Shown one piece after another: positions 22,401 to 32,742 of a DNA stretch of 64,000 nucleotides. This stretch comes from Dryococelus australis. Taxonomy: Eukaryota > Arthropoda > Insecta > Phasmatodea > Phasmatidae. The stretch lies in NCBI GenBank assembly GCA_029891345.1, contig CM056994.1, positions 59,799,251 to 59,863,250 of the forward strand, in the 5' to 3' direction. How positions within the stretch are numbered: the first letter of the stretch is position 1; every line of letters begins with the position of its first letter. Under the pieces are notes generated by a model. The model was not told where the DNA came from and did not search any database. It saw only the letters and a list, made by a program, of their open reading frames with translations. The translations under genes and the position numbers were made by a program.

Positions 22401-22562
22401 TCCCACTCGCGACCACACGGGCCACCAGTTTGGTGGCGCCACCATGCCGTGCCATTGTTTCAAATGAAGCTATTCCCACGGGATGCTGCCAGGAGCGTGA
22501 CCAGTCACTCATCATCTCTGTGTCTGGGAGTACCCAGGACTGCCTGACACATTTTTCGCAAA

Positions 22563-22744
22563 ATGGCTCAAGAGCTTTCAGACTTTGACACGGAAATATT
22601 TATTGTTGAATTTCATTCAAGGGCTGCGCAATGGGACATGACTACTGCAGAGTATATGAACAGAGATATGAAGACGAAGAGCTGGGAAGATCTGGTGAAT
22701 ATTTTCATAAATAAATAAGAAGCCACGATTGCAGAGAAAAATGA
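22563..22744 (+). pseudogene. MADF-BESS accessory protein of Harbinger, exon 1 (MADF N-terminal half)
   Basis: ATG at 22563 opens 51 codons containing the start of a MADF (Myb/SANT-like DNA-binding) domain: FDTEIFIVEFHSRAAQWDM, AEYMNRDMKTKSWEDL. An in-frame TAA occurs at 22716-22718, after which the frame continues EATIAEKNE to a splice-donor-like GTAAGT at 22745. In active Harbingers this protein binds the element's ends and helps import the transposase. The rest of the MADF domain lies 3.3 kb away at 26074. Confidence 0.78.
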
Positions 22745-23912
22745 GTAAGTTAAATGTGGCATGCTCGTTAAACATGATGAATAGGCTATTATTGTGTACT
22801 TTAATATATGTGTGGCATATGTTATGTATATTGATATATTATTGTCAGTGCAGAAAAATAGTGTATTTTATGAATTTATTGTTTATGATATCGTATACGT
22901 TTTGATAGCCTGATAATCGCATGCCTATGGTCTTTTCCAAGTATTGTTGCCCATTCTTAGATAACGAAACTCAAATATTAGCAGTAAACTAGCATGCAAG
23001 TAAAACATAGTCATGAAGGCTGAGTACAAAGTTACAAAATATCATAAACAATATTATTAGCACTCCTCAAAGTCATCTCGCGTTAATATCTAATAGTGTT
23101 ACTAAATTAATGGAAAGATAAATTGTTCGTATTTCTTCATATGTATCACCATAGAAAAGCAGAGACACAGACTATATCAATTAAATGTACCGCGTAATAA
23201 ATAATTATCAAATTAATTTGAATCTTTAAACAGCGTATGCAAAGATATTCATAATATAATGTAACAACTGGTTTTTCTTTGCCCTGTTTCAATGTATGAT
23301 TTAATTTTAGTTTGAATATTTCTTTCTTTTTTTACTATGTTAATCTATGATATTCAGATAAGTTTTTAAAGTATTGTAATATTCCTTGGAGATGATTTAA
23401 TGTTTTGGTAATGTATTTGTCTATGGCTAAGCACACACCTTGCTCGCAGGAATAATAAACACTGGTTGACGTGACTGTTTAAAAAGAAAGTTTTATTTGG
23501 AATAAAATATAGAACAGGAATTAAAAGGTTCGTAAAAGGAAAGTTCTGCAAGAATATTGAAGTGATGATTCGTTATATAAAAGTTAAATTATTTTGAAAA
23601 GGAAAACTATAATTAATCACTGTCACGTATAAACAAACATTTTATTTCCACAAGAAGAAGTTGATTATAAATAGGCGAAATTTGCAAGATGATTTAGTTT
23701 GCAGATGTATTAGGAAGATGTCGCACAATATCTAACAATATGCAAGACTGTAAAGAAGAGATTCGTGACGACGGGAAGTCCCATATCGAGGATTCCAGAG
23801 CCAACTGGTGAGCTGCTGTACAACCGGGATCATTCTGCAGCGGATCGGCGACGAAGCTCGACGCCCGCACACCCGAGAGAAGCGACGACGTGCTTCGCGA
23901 GGTTCCATCAAG

Positions 23913-23970
<58 letters not shown>

Positions 23971-24974
23971 CTACACATCGTTTGCCATTCCTGAAGTTGA
24001 AGCATCAGATAAGTCCTATCCAACCTTATTAACACTAAAACTGGATCAGTGACGAAGTTGAGCTAATTTAATTGAAGTAATCCTTATAATAATGTTGTTC
24101 TGTCCACTACTAATAATTTATGGATGAAAGCTAGAATTGTTTGATGCAGAATTTTTCATCATTAACATTGACACTGTATTTTGCTGTAATTTGAAATTTG
24201 GATTTTTTTTAAAAATATTAACCAGAGGAGCATTTAATTTATAAACCGTTAATGTATTTTGAAGCGAATGTTTATATTAAAAGAAAAACAAATCTTACAA
24301 GACTATTTAATTCAAGATTTTTGCTTATAATATGTCCTGATCATTCAGAATTCCAATATTTTTTTTTTGATGATCTACAATCTTATATTAAATCGGAGTT
24401 GAACTGAGATATTTATGAATAAAAATATTTAATATTAACTGTGTGACAGCTGATGATAGAAATAAGAAGCTAGCTGGAGCAACTGTTTAAATTAGCATAT
24501 TTGTTGAAGTGAACAGTTTTAAAGTTTACTTCTTTAATTTGAAACTAGCTGTTACAATAATCACAGTTAATCTATAAGTAATTGAGCAGACACGAAGCAT
24601 TAAAAAAGGAAACGGCTTTTCAGAAGTGAAAAATCTTTAAAGTTCGAGATTTAAAAATATATAATGTTTAGTTATAAATACATACAGAAACATTGTAGCA
24701 GAATGGAATTAATTTTTTTTCCTTAACTACACACTTCTAATAATAGTATTATGCTGAAACATAAGTTTGGAGACAGGCTGCGTGGGTTAGATCACAGGTC
24801 ATTATTAACTTAATAAATTTGAAACAATTCTATATATTACTAGCATGTAGTAACACGGCACATCTCATATAATATTTAAGTGAAAATGTTGATACATAGA
24901 CAATATTTTTAAAAACCTTAGTTCCACGTTAACATTGTTATTATAAGTGGCAGGTCCACAAAATATGTCTGAAA
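22745..24974. other. Harbinger interior / intron, no coding signal
   Basis: AT-rich. 23690-24060 is different: GC-richer with a long (GA)n tract and may be a separate insertion, but no ends were found. Confidence 0.4.
23918..23965. repeat. (GA)n microsatellite
   Basis: About 24 GA units. Open frames through it (ERERER, SLSLSL) are artefacts. Confidence 0.95.
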
Positions 24975-25702
24975 AAACTAAATAACAAGATTTTGTAATG
25001 GTAGTGCATCTTCCTTACTCGCAAAAAAGTCGGCAAATTTGTCCCGGATACGTATTGCTGCATTTGTTCCTCTGCTTTCCGAATCGATATCCACATCTTG
25101 CAACCCATAAATGTTAAGGGTTTCCTCAAATCTGAAGCAGTCTCTACTCCTGACGTAATTGTGCAAGATACAGTAAGCCTTGATGATGTCCTCGGCTAAG
25201 GAAATACCCACATTCATAGGACGATGAAAAATCCTCCACTTATTACTCGTGATTCCAAATGTTCACTCTGTGTACCTTCAAGCTCGGGAATGATGGTAGT
25301 TGTATACCTTTCGTTTTTCTGTCAATTGTTTCTTGCCGAAAGGGCGCATTACGTGATCAGAAAGTACGAAGGCTTCATCTGAAACAATGACGTGTGGCAA
25401 AGCTGTATCGCCACATTGGGTTAAAGCTGTTGCTGTGGGTAGATGTAACTCGTTTTTTATTGCTTCCCATAAGGTACTGTCCTTGAAAACCCCTGAATCA
25501 CTTTTTTTTTTGCCATATTCACCAATGTCAACATAGGTAAACAAATAGTTTGAATCACACATGGCTAACAAAACGACAGAAAAAAGGTTCTTGTAATTAT
25601 AATACATAGAATCACTATGTCCAGGTTTGATCACGCATACATGTTTACCATCGGAAGTAAATGTGTAATCAGTCATCGAGCACCCACTTGCAACATATCT
25701 CT
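24975..25702 (-). pseudogene. Harbinger transposase (DDE_Tnp_4), catalytic and C-terminal part
   Basis: Minus-strand reading from about 25702 to 24975. A splice-acceptor-like T-run plus AG precedes it at 25703. Landmarks: DGKHV and the PGHSDSMYYNYKN block (first catalytic Asp region), FSVVLLAMCDSNY, DIGEYGKKKSDSGVF, VSDEAFVLSDHVMRPFG (second Asp), then RYTE.TFG...NKWRIFHRPMNV (third acidic residue, Glu present) and EDIIKAYCILHNYVRSRD. Two stop codons interrupt the RA.RYTE.TFG stretch at about 25253-25278, one of them an apparent CGA to TGA change. The domain would cut and join transposon ends; this copy cannot. Confidence 0.9.
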
Positions 25703-25794
25703 AAAAAAATAATATTAGGGTAAGCGCAAACTTGGTATAAGAATGTTTTAAATTAATTATAACATACCATAAACTGTCTCGTTTTCAATTATGT

Positions 25795-26040
25795 TGGGAC
25801 CATGGTGTTCTAGCGGCTAAAGAGCTAACCTCCTACCAAAGCAATCTGGGTTTGATCCCGGGCAAGCCCACTCTCAAATTTTCATATGTGAGAATTGTGC
25901 TGGATATTACTTCTGCTCGATGGGTTTTCTCGGGATCTTCCGGTTCTCTAATCCTTGCATTTCGGCGCTCCTCTATACCCATCCTCACTTCATTTTCATT
26001 GTATTTCAATACCTTTGGCGTTAAACCCCTCCACTATCAC
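25795..26040 (+). mobile_element. SINE, main family, diverged, inside the Harbinger
   Basis: A-box-like TGGTGTTCTAGCGG, B box GGTTTGATCCC, then the family body (GAGAATTGTGCTGGA, GATGGGTTTTCTCGGGATCTTCCGG, ATTTCGGCGCTCC). It lies about 30 bp upstream of the MADF exon 2 acceptor. Confidence 0.85.
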
Positions 26041-26073
26041 ATATTATGTAAGATTTCTTTCCTTTTTTTACAG

Positions 26074-27296
26074 GTTGGATTTTGCAACGAAAGTGGAAAA
26101 GTCTGAGAGACTGCTTTTCCAGGGAGTGTCAATATTGACAAATAAGTAAGTGGCTCAGCTACATCAAGGAAAAATCCGCATGTGTTCTACAATCAACTTT
26201 CATTCCTGAAAAAAAAAAAAAAAAGTCGCAAACTCTAGAAAAACTTCGAGTAACATCGAAGAAAGTGCTGCTACGGCTGATGAGACCATTTCCGGCTGCG
26301 AAGAGGAAACAGCAAGTACGTATGAGCTCGTTGTGGCACATACTTGCAAGAGGAGGAGGAAAACAGGAAAGGAATCTTCCGATATTGATAAACTGGTCAA
26401 TGTGCTTCAAACTAGCGTTCAATCTAGAGAAGAAAGAGGGAGGTCAAGAGAAGAAGACTGCGACAGGTTGTTTTTGCTGTCACTACTCGAACCCATGAAA
26501 AAAAATTCCAGAACACTTGAAATTTTCTGTTCGTATGCGAATAATGAGGGTAATTGAAAACGCTTCACAAATGCAACACACGTCATCTCAGTTCATAGGA
26601 TATCAGCATCATCAATCAAACCTGCAGAATGAATGCAGCTAGCAACAGCCACGCCGCCAAGCGTATCAACAAGCCGGTCATGAATACACCACATTACAAA
26701 ATGCCACCTACAAAAAAAAGCATTCCACTTCAGTCTCCAGAGGCAGCTTCTCTCTCAACCCAGTGCAGCTATCTTCAGTCTCCAGAGGCAACTTCTCCCT
26801 CAACCCAGTACAGCTGTCTTCAGTCTCCAGAGGCAGCTTCTTCCTCAACACAGTACAGCTGTCTTCAGTCTCCAGAGGAAGCTTCTACCTTAACACAGTA
26901 CAGCTATCTTCAGTCTCCAGAGGCAGCATCTCCCTCAACACAGTACAACTGTCTTCAGTCTCCAGAGGCAGCTTCTCCCACAACCCAGTACAACTGTCTT
27001 TAGTCTCCAGAGGCAGCTTCTCCCTCAACACAGTACAGCTGTCTTCAGTCTCCAGAGGCAGCTTCTCCCACAACCCAGTACAACTGTCTTTAGTCTCCAG
27101 AGGCAGCTTCTCCCTCAACACAGTACAGCTGTCTTCAGTCTCCAGAGGCAGCTTCTCCCTCAACACAGTACAGCTGTCTTCAGTCTCCAGAGGCAGCTTC
27201 TCCCTCAACACAGTACAGCTATCTTCAGTCTCCAGAGGCAGTTTTTTCCTCAACCCAGTACAGCTGTGATTATGAATTTGATATTTTCAGCGACTA
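26074..27296 (+). pseudogene. MADF-BESS accessory protein of Harbinger, exon 2 (MADF end, BESS motif, repeat tail)
   Basis: A polypyrimidine tract and CAG at 26065-26073 mark an acceptor. The translation gives the second half of the MADF domain (ILQRKWKSLRDCFSRE, then after a shift SGSATSRKNPHVFYNQLSFL), an acidic linker, a basic HTCKRRRKTGK stretch, and a BESS motif (DRLFLLSLLEPMKK, continuing IPEHLKFSVRMRIMRVI only after allowing for one extra A in the A8 run at about 26498-26505). It ends in a Ser/Pro/Gln-rich tail made of 15-residue repeats and stops near 27293. The BESS motif mediates protein-protein contacts, here probably with the transposase. Two TAG stops sit in the repeat tail (27001, 27091). 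Confidence 0.85.
26728..27267 (+). repeat. 12 x 45-bp coding minisatellite
   Basis: Twelve exact-length units starting at 26728, 26773, 26818 and so on to 27223, with no length variation. Main frame: LQSPEAASPSTQYSC. As 45 is a multiple of three and two other frames also lack stops, long open frames appear in another plus frame (QLSSVSRGSFSLNTV) and on the minus strand (REKLPLETEDSCTVL). Units 6-7 and 8-9 are identical 90-bp pairs, each second unit starting with a TAG stop in the main frame. Confidence 0.97.
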
Positions 27297-27389
27297 ATGT
27301 TTTTAAGTTTTTTCAGAGCGAATGGATGACATTCATATCATGTATAAAGTTTTTTTTAATAGATCTAAATACATTTAAAATTTCTTCTT
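27297..27389. other. Short gap between the oppositely oriented Harbinger genes
   Basis: AT-rich; no coding signal. Confidence 0.4.
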
Positions 27390-27680
27390 TTCTCAAAGCG
27401 ACGATGAGTTTTTCCTCTGCTGGTGTGCATTCCCTCATGTTGTGTCCAAACATCTGAGGTTTTCTTTTAACAAATGTAGAAACTCCTCAAAAGAAGTGGT
27501 GCTCATTCGCGTAAACATGAAAATCTTGTCGGGATTTTCACGTAGGTCACTGTACAAAGTATAGATTTCACTTTGATTGATCGGTGTTTTATTGGGTGCA
27601 CCCAAAACCTACGTTATTTTACGACGTCTGCGTAGCTATGACAGCAAAACAATTAGCGTTACTGCCTCTTCCGACTCCAT
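27390..27680 (-). pseudogene. Harbinger transposase, N-terminal part
   Basis: Minus-strand reading from an ATG at about 27680: an LRRRRK basic stretch (interrupted by two stops), then SDLRENPDKIFMFTRMS and SFEEFLHLL, followed after a shift by RECTPAEEKLIVALR. These match the N-terminal region of Harbinger transposases that precedes the helix-turn-helix. The middle of the protein, between this part and the DGKHV block at 25650, was not found. Confidence 0.72.
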
Positions 27681-27855
27681 TGTCAGTACTGGCCCATTGT
27701 TGGTATCTTGTCTGGTGGCTGCAATAATGTAACTATCCACCAAATTTCTTGTAGTCGCTACCATGGTGGCCCGTGTGAAAGAGGCCACCCACTACGTGTG
27801 AAAGGTTCCATTTAAACCTATGGGTTTACATGGTGGCCCCGTGTGAAAGAGGCCG

Positions 27856-27907
27856 TAGATCTTAAGCAGGGCTTTCAACATTGCTCATTTTACCGTGAAC
27901 AGACTAT
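27856..27907 (+). mobile_element. MITE family A, right end (other half of 22058)
   Basis: TAGATCTTAAGCAGGGCTTTCAACATTG ... ACCGTGAACAGACTATA: exactly the family A terminus that is missing at 22400. Confidence 0.88.
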
Positions 27908-28216
27908 ACAAACTTTTTATTCATGTGTTAATATAGACGTATCATATTTTTGGTTAAATTGAATTTTTATTTATACTTGATCTGTAAATTATAATATATT
28001 ATTTATAATTATTCTGAATAACAACAGTGACATAATAGGTGTGTTGGTATTGTCTAGTAAGAAACAGTTCTTATACAGAATATTATGACAGTGAGTGCGC
28101 ACGAATACGGTGCGCTTTCCCTTTGGTGTGATTTTCGGTTAAGCTTTGTTTGCACAAGGAGGAGCAATATCCTAGCAGGGCTTCAGAAAAGTTGGAAGTA
28201 GCCGCGAATGGACTAT
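27908..28216 (-). mobile_element. Family C element, uninterrupted copy
   Basis: Ends GGAAGTAGCCGCGAATGGACTATA, the reverse of the family C terminus. Contains ATAATAGGTGTGTTGGTATTGTCTAGTAAG, i.e. the single-copy target of the D MITE found in the 4190-4780 copy. Confidence 0.7.
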
Positions 28217-28221
28217 AATAA

Positions 28222-28765
28222 CAGATAATGGAAAATCGCGGAGATTTTTTGATGCAATATACTGTGTGTTCAACATTCTAACTAGTTTATTCTTTCATGA
28301 TTAGTAGGGATAGGAAAATTTCGCGAGTTCAGTGACCTTTACGCTACACTACACAATCCTTTGTAAAGTCGAACCTCAGATGTATGTTCATTGGTTGTTG
28401 CCCCAGTGTAGCCCCACATTTGACACTGCGGGATACGCTTCTTATTCACTTGCATGTCGGCTATTGGCGTGGAGTCGTCCAGGGAGTGTCTAATAGATTA
28501 TGTTCCAATTGCAAAGGTGACTTCAGTGTACACGCGTTTGAAATCTATCTTGTCTTGAAATGAAGTCGCGAACTTTTCCTATCCCTAATGATTAGATAAA
28601 CAAGGTTTTAACTCGGCCAAGTTGTTTGCAGGCCAATCACGAATGTTCTACCTTATAATACCGGAATCCTTATTGGCCCATTGAAATGGGGGGTTAGTAA
28701 CTTCATACACGCACGACAGCCCATAAGGAAAGAAAACTGTCGGACACGTATACAGAATGTGACAG
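28222..28765 (-). mobile_element. hAT-type MITE, family I, interrupted by an E MITE
   Basis: Reverse relative of 51827-52110: AGATAATGGAAAATCGCGG, TTCTAACTAGTTTATTC, then after the insertion ATAAACAAGGTTTTAACT, GCAGGCCAATCACGAATG, CATTGAAATGGGG, AAAACTGTCGGACA. The far end is approximate. Confidence 0.72.
28305..28587 (+). mobile_element. hAT-type MITE, family E, exact 8-bp TSD
   Basis: 283 bp between ATGATTAG at 28297-28304 and 28588-28595. Ends TAGGGATAGGAAAATTTCGCG-like and CGCGAACTTTTCCTATCCCTA are inverted repeats. The other family I copy has the uninterrupted target (CCAATCAT at 52028-52035, reverse strand). Confidence 0.93.
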
Positions 28766-28829
28766 GTGTCATCCCGGCCAAGCTACGGGATCTGTGTGAT
28801 CCAACTAGGCTACGGAGTAACGGTGGTAA

Positions 28830-29156
28830 AAGATGTTCACGATAAAGTGAGCACTTGAACAAATTGTTCCATTTCTTAACGTACAATAGTTTTAGGTAAA
28901 CGTCTGTAAATAGAAGAATTATTTATTTCGCTTACAAATTTTTTTGTTGTGATGCATACATGTAAGAATTAGCAAATTGTTAAAATCTTTACTTTTCTAA
29001 TAATTAAACAGTTTCACTTAGCTCACGCATGAATAAAGCGATGATAAGGCCGACGGCAATGTTAACTTCACGTGTGGTGGAAGAATACACATTGTGCATA
29101 CAAGTAGATCTTCAGTAGGGCTTTCAGAAGTGCTTAGTTTACCGTGAACAAACTAT
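28830..29156 (+). mobile_element. MITE family A, internally deleted
   Basis: AGATGTTCACGATAAAGTGAGCAC, then a jump to the middle of the family (TTGTTCCATTTCTTAACG) losing about 100 bp; right end ACCGTGAACAAACTATA. Confidence 0.85.
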
Positions 29157-29161
29157 AGTTA

Positions 29162-29375
29162 AGAGGCAGCAGCGAAGTCGTCGAGCGCCGGTGAGAGTGG
29201 AATGTAATGAAAATGGAATAGTGACGGAATGCAGGGGAAGTACCCTGAGAAAACCCGTCGACCATGTTTCCCACGTGCTAGGATCCTGAATGGCCCCACC
29301 TGGAAGCGAGCGTTATTCATATTGGTGGGCGGCGAGCAGTCTAACCAGGCCTACTACACCATCGTAGTTGCGAGT
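29162..29375 (-). mobile_element. SINE, main family, strongly diverged
   Basis: Recognisable by GAGAAAACCCGTCGACCA, TTTCCCACGTGC and GGTGGGCGGCGAGCAGTCTAACCAG on the plus strand, in the order of a minus-strand copy. Pol III boxes are damaged. Confidence 0.6.
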
Positions 29376-29544
29376 GCACGAGTGACTGAGACAATTCATG
29401 CCCTCTTAATTTTTGCAGCGTAGCGAACTCTTGACGTTTCATTAATAAGAAATATTTATTTCTTTATTTGAATATTTCAACGAAAATAGCAAAATTTTAT
29501 TGTGAAAATTATTGTTTGCGTTTTTATTCAAACCTGTAACATAA

Positions 29545-29911
29545 AGGCTGTTCACGATAAGTGAACACTTTTGAAATCAACCTTAGAAGAAAGTCACTGC
29601 ACATGCGCACTGAGTGACATGCGCCCGTTAAAGTTGGTAACTATAGATGGAAAGTAGTTCCATATCTTAAAGTCGAATAAAAAGTGCTAGGTAACCATTT
29701 GTAATAATTTAGATTATTTATTTCGCTTTCTGTTTTTTTTAATGCATCAATGTGTAAAAATCAGCAGATTTACAAAAATGTTTACTTTCCTAATAAATTC
29801 ACGGTTTCACTTGACCGACACATGAATAAAGTGATGAGGCCCATTGTAGCGTGCATACAAGCAGATATTAAGCAGGCTTTCAAAAGTGGTCATTTTACCG
29901 TGAATAACTTA
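29545..29911 (+). mobile_element. MITE family A, two internal deletions
   Basis: TA|AAGGCTGTTCACGATAAGTG ... ACCGTGAATAACTTA|TA. Lacks the TATTTTAACGGGC part and the AATGTTAATTTTACATAAGG part. Confidence 0.9.
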
Positions 29912-29970
29912 TAGTAATATTAACATCATGGAAGGCATTACTGTAGGCTATTGTTGTTGTATGATATATA

Positions 29971-30264
29971 TAAGGGACAGGTATTTTTCGCGAAAATATT
30001 TTAAGACCAGTTGTACTCCAAAACACTATTGTTCTCGTACATTTTCACGGTTGGATGATTTTATACATCATCTACCTTAAGTGTGTGTCCGCGAATCATC
30101 AACGTTCAGTATCAGAGTACTTTATTACGATTGGCCCAGGCAAATGAGATATGTCTTCCCACGTAAACACGTGGCCGATAACCAAATGAAGTTCTGGTTG
30201 TAGACGTAGGATATTTAAGTCTAGCTTGGCCGTCAATATTTTCGTCGTAAAACACCTGTCCCTA
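29971..30264 (+). mobile_element. hAT-type MITE, family G
   Basis: Ends TAAGGGACAGGTATTTTTCGCG-like and CACCTGTCCCTA. Flanked on both sides by ATGATATATA (29961-29970, 30265-30274), an 8-10 bp direct repeat. Confidence 0.85.
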
Positions 30265-30274
30265 ATGATATATA

Positions 30275-30897
30275 CAATTAGGACACCTAACTTTTCTTTT
30301 TTATTTCAAGAAATTAAGATTTGTGTATCCAGTCACGAATGTGGCTATTCCCCCTCTCCTCCCCCGGAAGTTACAATATATTATAATCTCTTTTTGGCCG
30401 AGATTTTACAGTTGTGAGACATCAGTTAGCTTTTCTTTCGGTCACATGGGATTCGCTTCTTCTTTAAGGCACGTTTATAATTTGCTCAGATTATTCCTGG
30501 GGGACCGTAATTTGACAACCCACAGATCCACAGAGTTTTCCGGCCACTATTTAAGGACACGTGCGGTTAAAAATCAATTACATAACTTGAATTCAACACT
30601 ATAGGTACTTTGTGAATGCTATACAAGGCTGAACATAATCGGTCCAGAGGCGCTGTGTCGGAGAAATAAAACCCACTCTCTGATTGGCGTGGCAATGCGG
30701 AAGCTCCAAGTCTCACTCGAAGAACTCTAGATAATTAAGTCGGCCTAGATTTTCAACGCTGTGCTTTTTATTACCCCGTTGTGCCGTGCTGTGAAGTTGA
30801 TTCCCAGCATCGCGAATTTTTTTTAACCCGACTCCGGCTTAACAGCTTTATTAGAAACTACATGGTTGGAGAATCGCTAAGGAAGGAAGGAAGCTAT
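30275..30897. other. Unassigned
   Basis: No feature recognised. GGAAGGAAGGAAG at 30881-30893 is a short tetranucleotide run. Confidence 0.35.
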
Positions 30898-31321
30898 AGG
30901 TCATTCACAGTAAAATGAGCACTTTTGAAAGCCCTGCTTAAAATCTACTTGTATACAAGTTGTGTGTTCTTCCACCTTATGCATAATTAACAATGCCATG
31001 GGCCTCATCACTTTGTTCATGCATCGGTCAAGCGAAACTGTGAAATTATTAAAAAAAATAAATAGTGTACAAATCTGATAATTTTTACACTTCGATGTAT
31101 TAACAAAATACAGAAAGCGAGAGAAATAATTTAAATTACCACAAATTGTTTCCTAACACTTTCTGTTCAACGTTAATATATGGAACTACTTCTCCCGCCA
31201 TCGTTACCAACTCTACTTGGCACACGTTACTCATTGCTCCTGTTAAAATATGTGTTGGCAGGGGGCAGTGATTTTTTCTACGGCTGATTTCAAAAGTGCT
31301 CACTTTATCGTGAACCGCCTT
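30898..31321 (-). mobile_element. MITE family A
   Basis: TA|TAGGTCATTCACAGTAAAATG, GAAAGCCCTGCTTAAAATC ... CTTTATCGTGAACCGCCTT|TA. Full length. Confidence 0.92.
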
Positions 31322-31439
31322 TACCTACGTTTTGGTGCAGGTAGGAAATTACTGTTCCCTTCCGTACATACCAGTTGAAAAAACTGCATACATTTTTTTC
31401 TGTGTATGGTGACGACTGCGTAAGGTTTTTGTTGCTTAA

Positions 31440-31861
31440 AGGTTGTTCACGATAAAATGAGCACTATTGAAATCAATCTTAGAAAACAGTCACTGCCTCT
31501 ACCTGCATTTTTCAACGGGTGCCTTTAGTGACATGCTCTCAGTAAAGTTGGTAACGATGGATGGAAATCCCGTATCTTAATGTCAAATAAAAAGTGTTAG
31601 GTGACCACTTCTGATAACTTAAATTATTTTTCTCGCTTTTTTTTTTTTTTTTTTTTTAAATGATCGAAGTGTAAAAATTAACAGATTCGTTAGATATTTA
31701 CTTTTCTAATAATTTCACAGTTTTACTTGACCGACGTATGCATAAAGTGACGAGGCCTACGACAGTGTTAATCTTCCATAAGGCGGAAGAATACACAACG
31801 TGCATGCAAGTGAATTTTATGCAGGGCTTTCAGAAGTGCTCATTTTACAGCGAATAGCCTA
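31440..31861 (+). mobile_element. MITE family A
   Basis: TA|AAGGTTGTTCACGATAAAATG ... ACAGCGAATAGCCTA|TA. Full length; poly-T tract at about 31640 lengthened. Lies 119 bp from a reverse A copy. Confidence 0.92.
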
Positions 31862-32301
31862 TACCTGCCTGTTTGGAGATTCCTCAACCGTGTTACCATA
31901 CTCGAATCTGCAACCTGTAAAATATTTTTCTTTTTCTTTTCCTTTACTAGTTTAACTACAAATAAATTAATCGGTGTTACACTTACTATACGGGTAGGGA
32001 TGCCGTTAATCCGCAACACGAATTCTGCAACTAGACGTTTTGATACTAGTATTGCAATGATTACTTTATACAATTGACAGAATTGTGCTCCCTTTCCCCT
32101 CCCTTCCACTACTGGCCAACATTCATAAATATATTTTTGTGCTATTTAATAAGAAAGTGGCTTATCTTATACAAGGGGTCTTGCGTCGTACGTCTGACAC
32201 TACAATAGCAGTAACTCTGCCCTACGCCGAAGAAAATTCTATAATTTTACACTTAACACATACATGCGACAGACAGTGTATTATTTCACCAACAATGTTA
32301 T
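31862..32301. other. Unassigned
   Basis: No feature recognised. Confidence 0.35.
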
Positions 32302-32380
32302 AGGCTGCTCACCGTTTATTGAGACATTTTCAAATCAATCTTTAAAAATGCTACTGCCCTACCTGCATATATTCCAACGG

Positions 32381-32590
32381 GTTATCTTATTGGCGGAATA
32401 ATAGTAAATAAATATCTATATTTTATTTTATCCTTAGACGTTAACTTTCGAGTGCGGTGGAATATGCGCACTGTGTTGATTACTTACACGGCAATATTTA
32501 TTTTTAAAAAAGGTGGTGAAAAGATAAAAAATGGCTGAAAGGAGAAAGTAACTAGGGCCTCAAAAGTGCTCACTTTATCGTGAACAACCT
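32381..32590 (-). mobile_element. MITE family B, reversed, one terminus lost
   Basis: Matches B in reverse from GGCGGAATAATAGTAAATAAATATC through CTTAGACGTTAACTTTCGAGTGCGGTGGAAT to CTTTATCGTGAACAACCTATA. The first 35-40 bp (one TIR) are absent. Confidence 0.8.
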
Positions 32591-32669
32591 ATAACGACGT
32601 GACGGAATGTGAAAATAGTTCCATATGTCAACGTCAAATGAAAAGTGTTAGGGAAACATTTGTACATTT

Positions 32670-32671
<2 letters not shown>

Positions 32672-32737
<66 letters not shown>
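32672..32737. repeat. (AT)n microsatellite inside MITE A
   Basis: About 33 AT units with one phase slip at 32711; replaces the T-rich tract present in other A copies. Confidence 0.95.

Positions 32738-32742
<5 letters not shown>

Larger units (their letters stand above)
22400..27855. mobile_element. PIF/Harbinger transposon, about 5.5 kb, two decayed genes
   Basis: Bounded by the two halves of one A element. Ends are imperfect inverted repeats: CGCGACCACACGGGCCACCA near the left, and the reverse of GGTGGCCCCGTGTGAAAGAGGCC at the right. The 24-bp right terminus is also present as a second direct copy at 27763-27786. Inside are a DDE_Tnp_4-type transposase on the minus strand in two pieces and a MADF-BESS gene on the plus strand in two pieces, the usual gene pair of animal Harbingers. 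A SINE has inserted at 25795. Both genes carry stops or shifts, so the element is dead. Confidence 0.88.

Noticed and set aside
23765-24052. Arg/Glu-rich protein over 23918-23965
   Set aside because: Translation of a (GA)n microsatellite.
26763-27269. 168-codon and antisense 122-codon frames in the 45-bp array
   Set aside because: They are shadows of the repeat: 45 is divisible by three, so every stop-free frame stays open. The MADF-BESS frame is the one continuous with the upstream domains.
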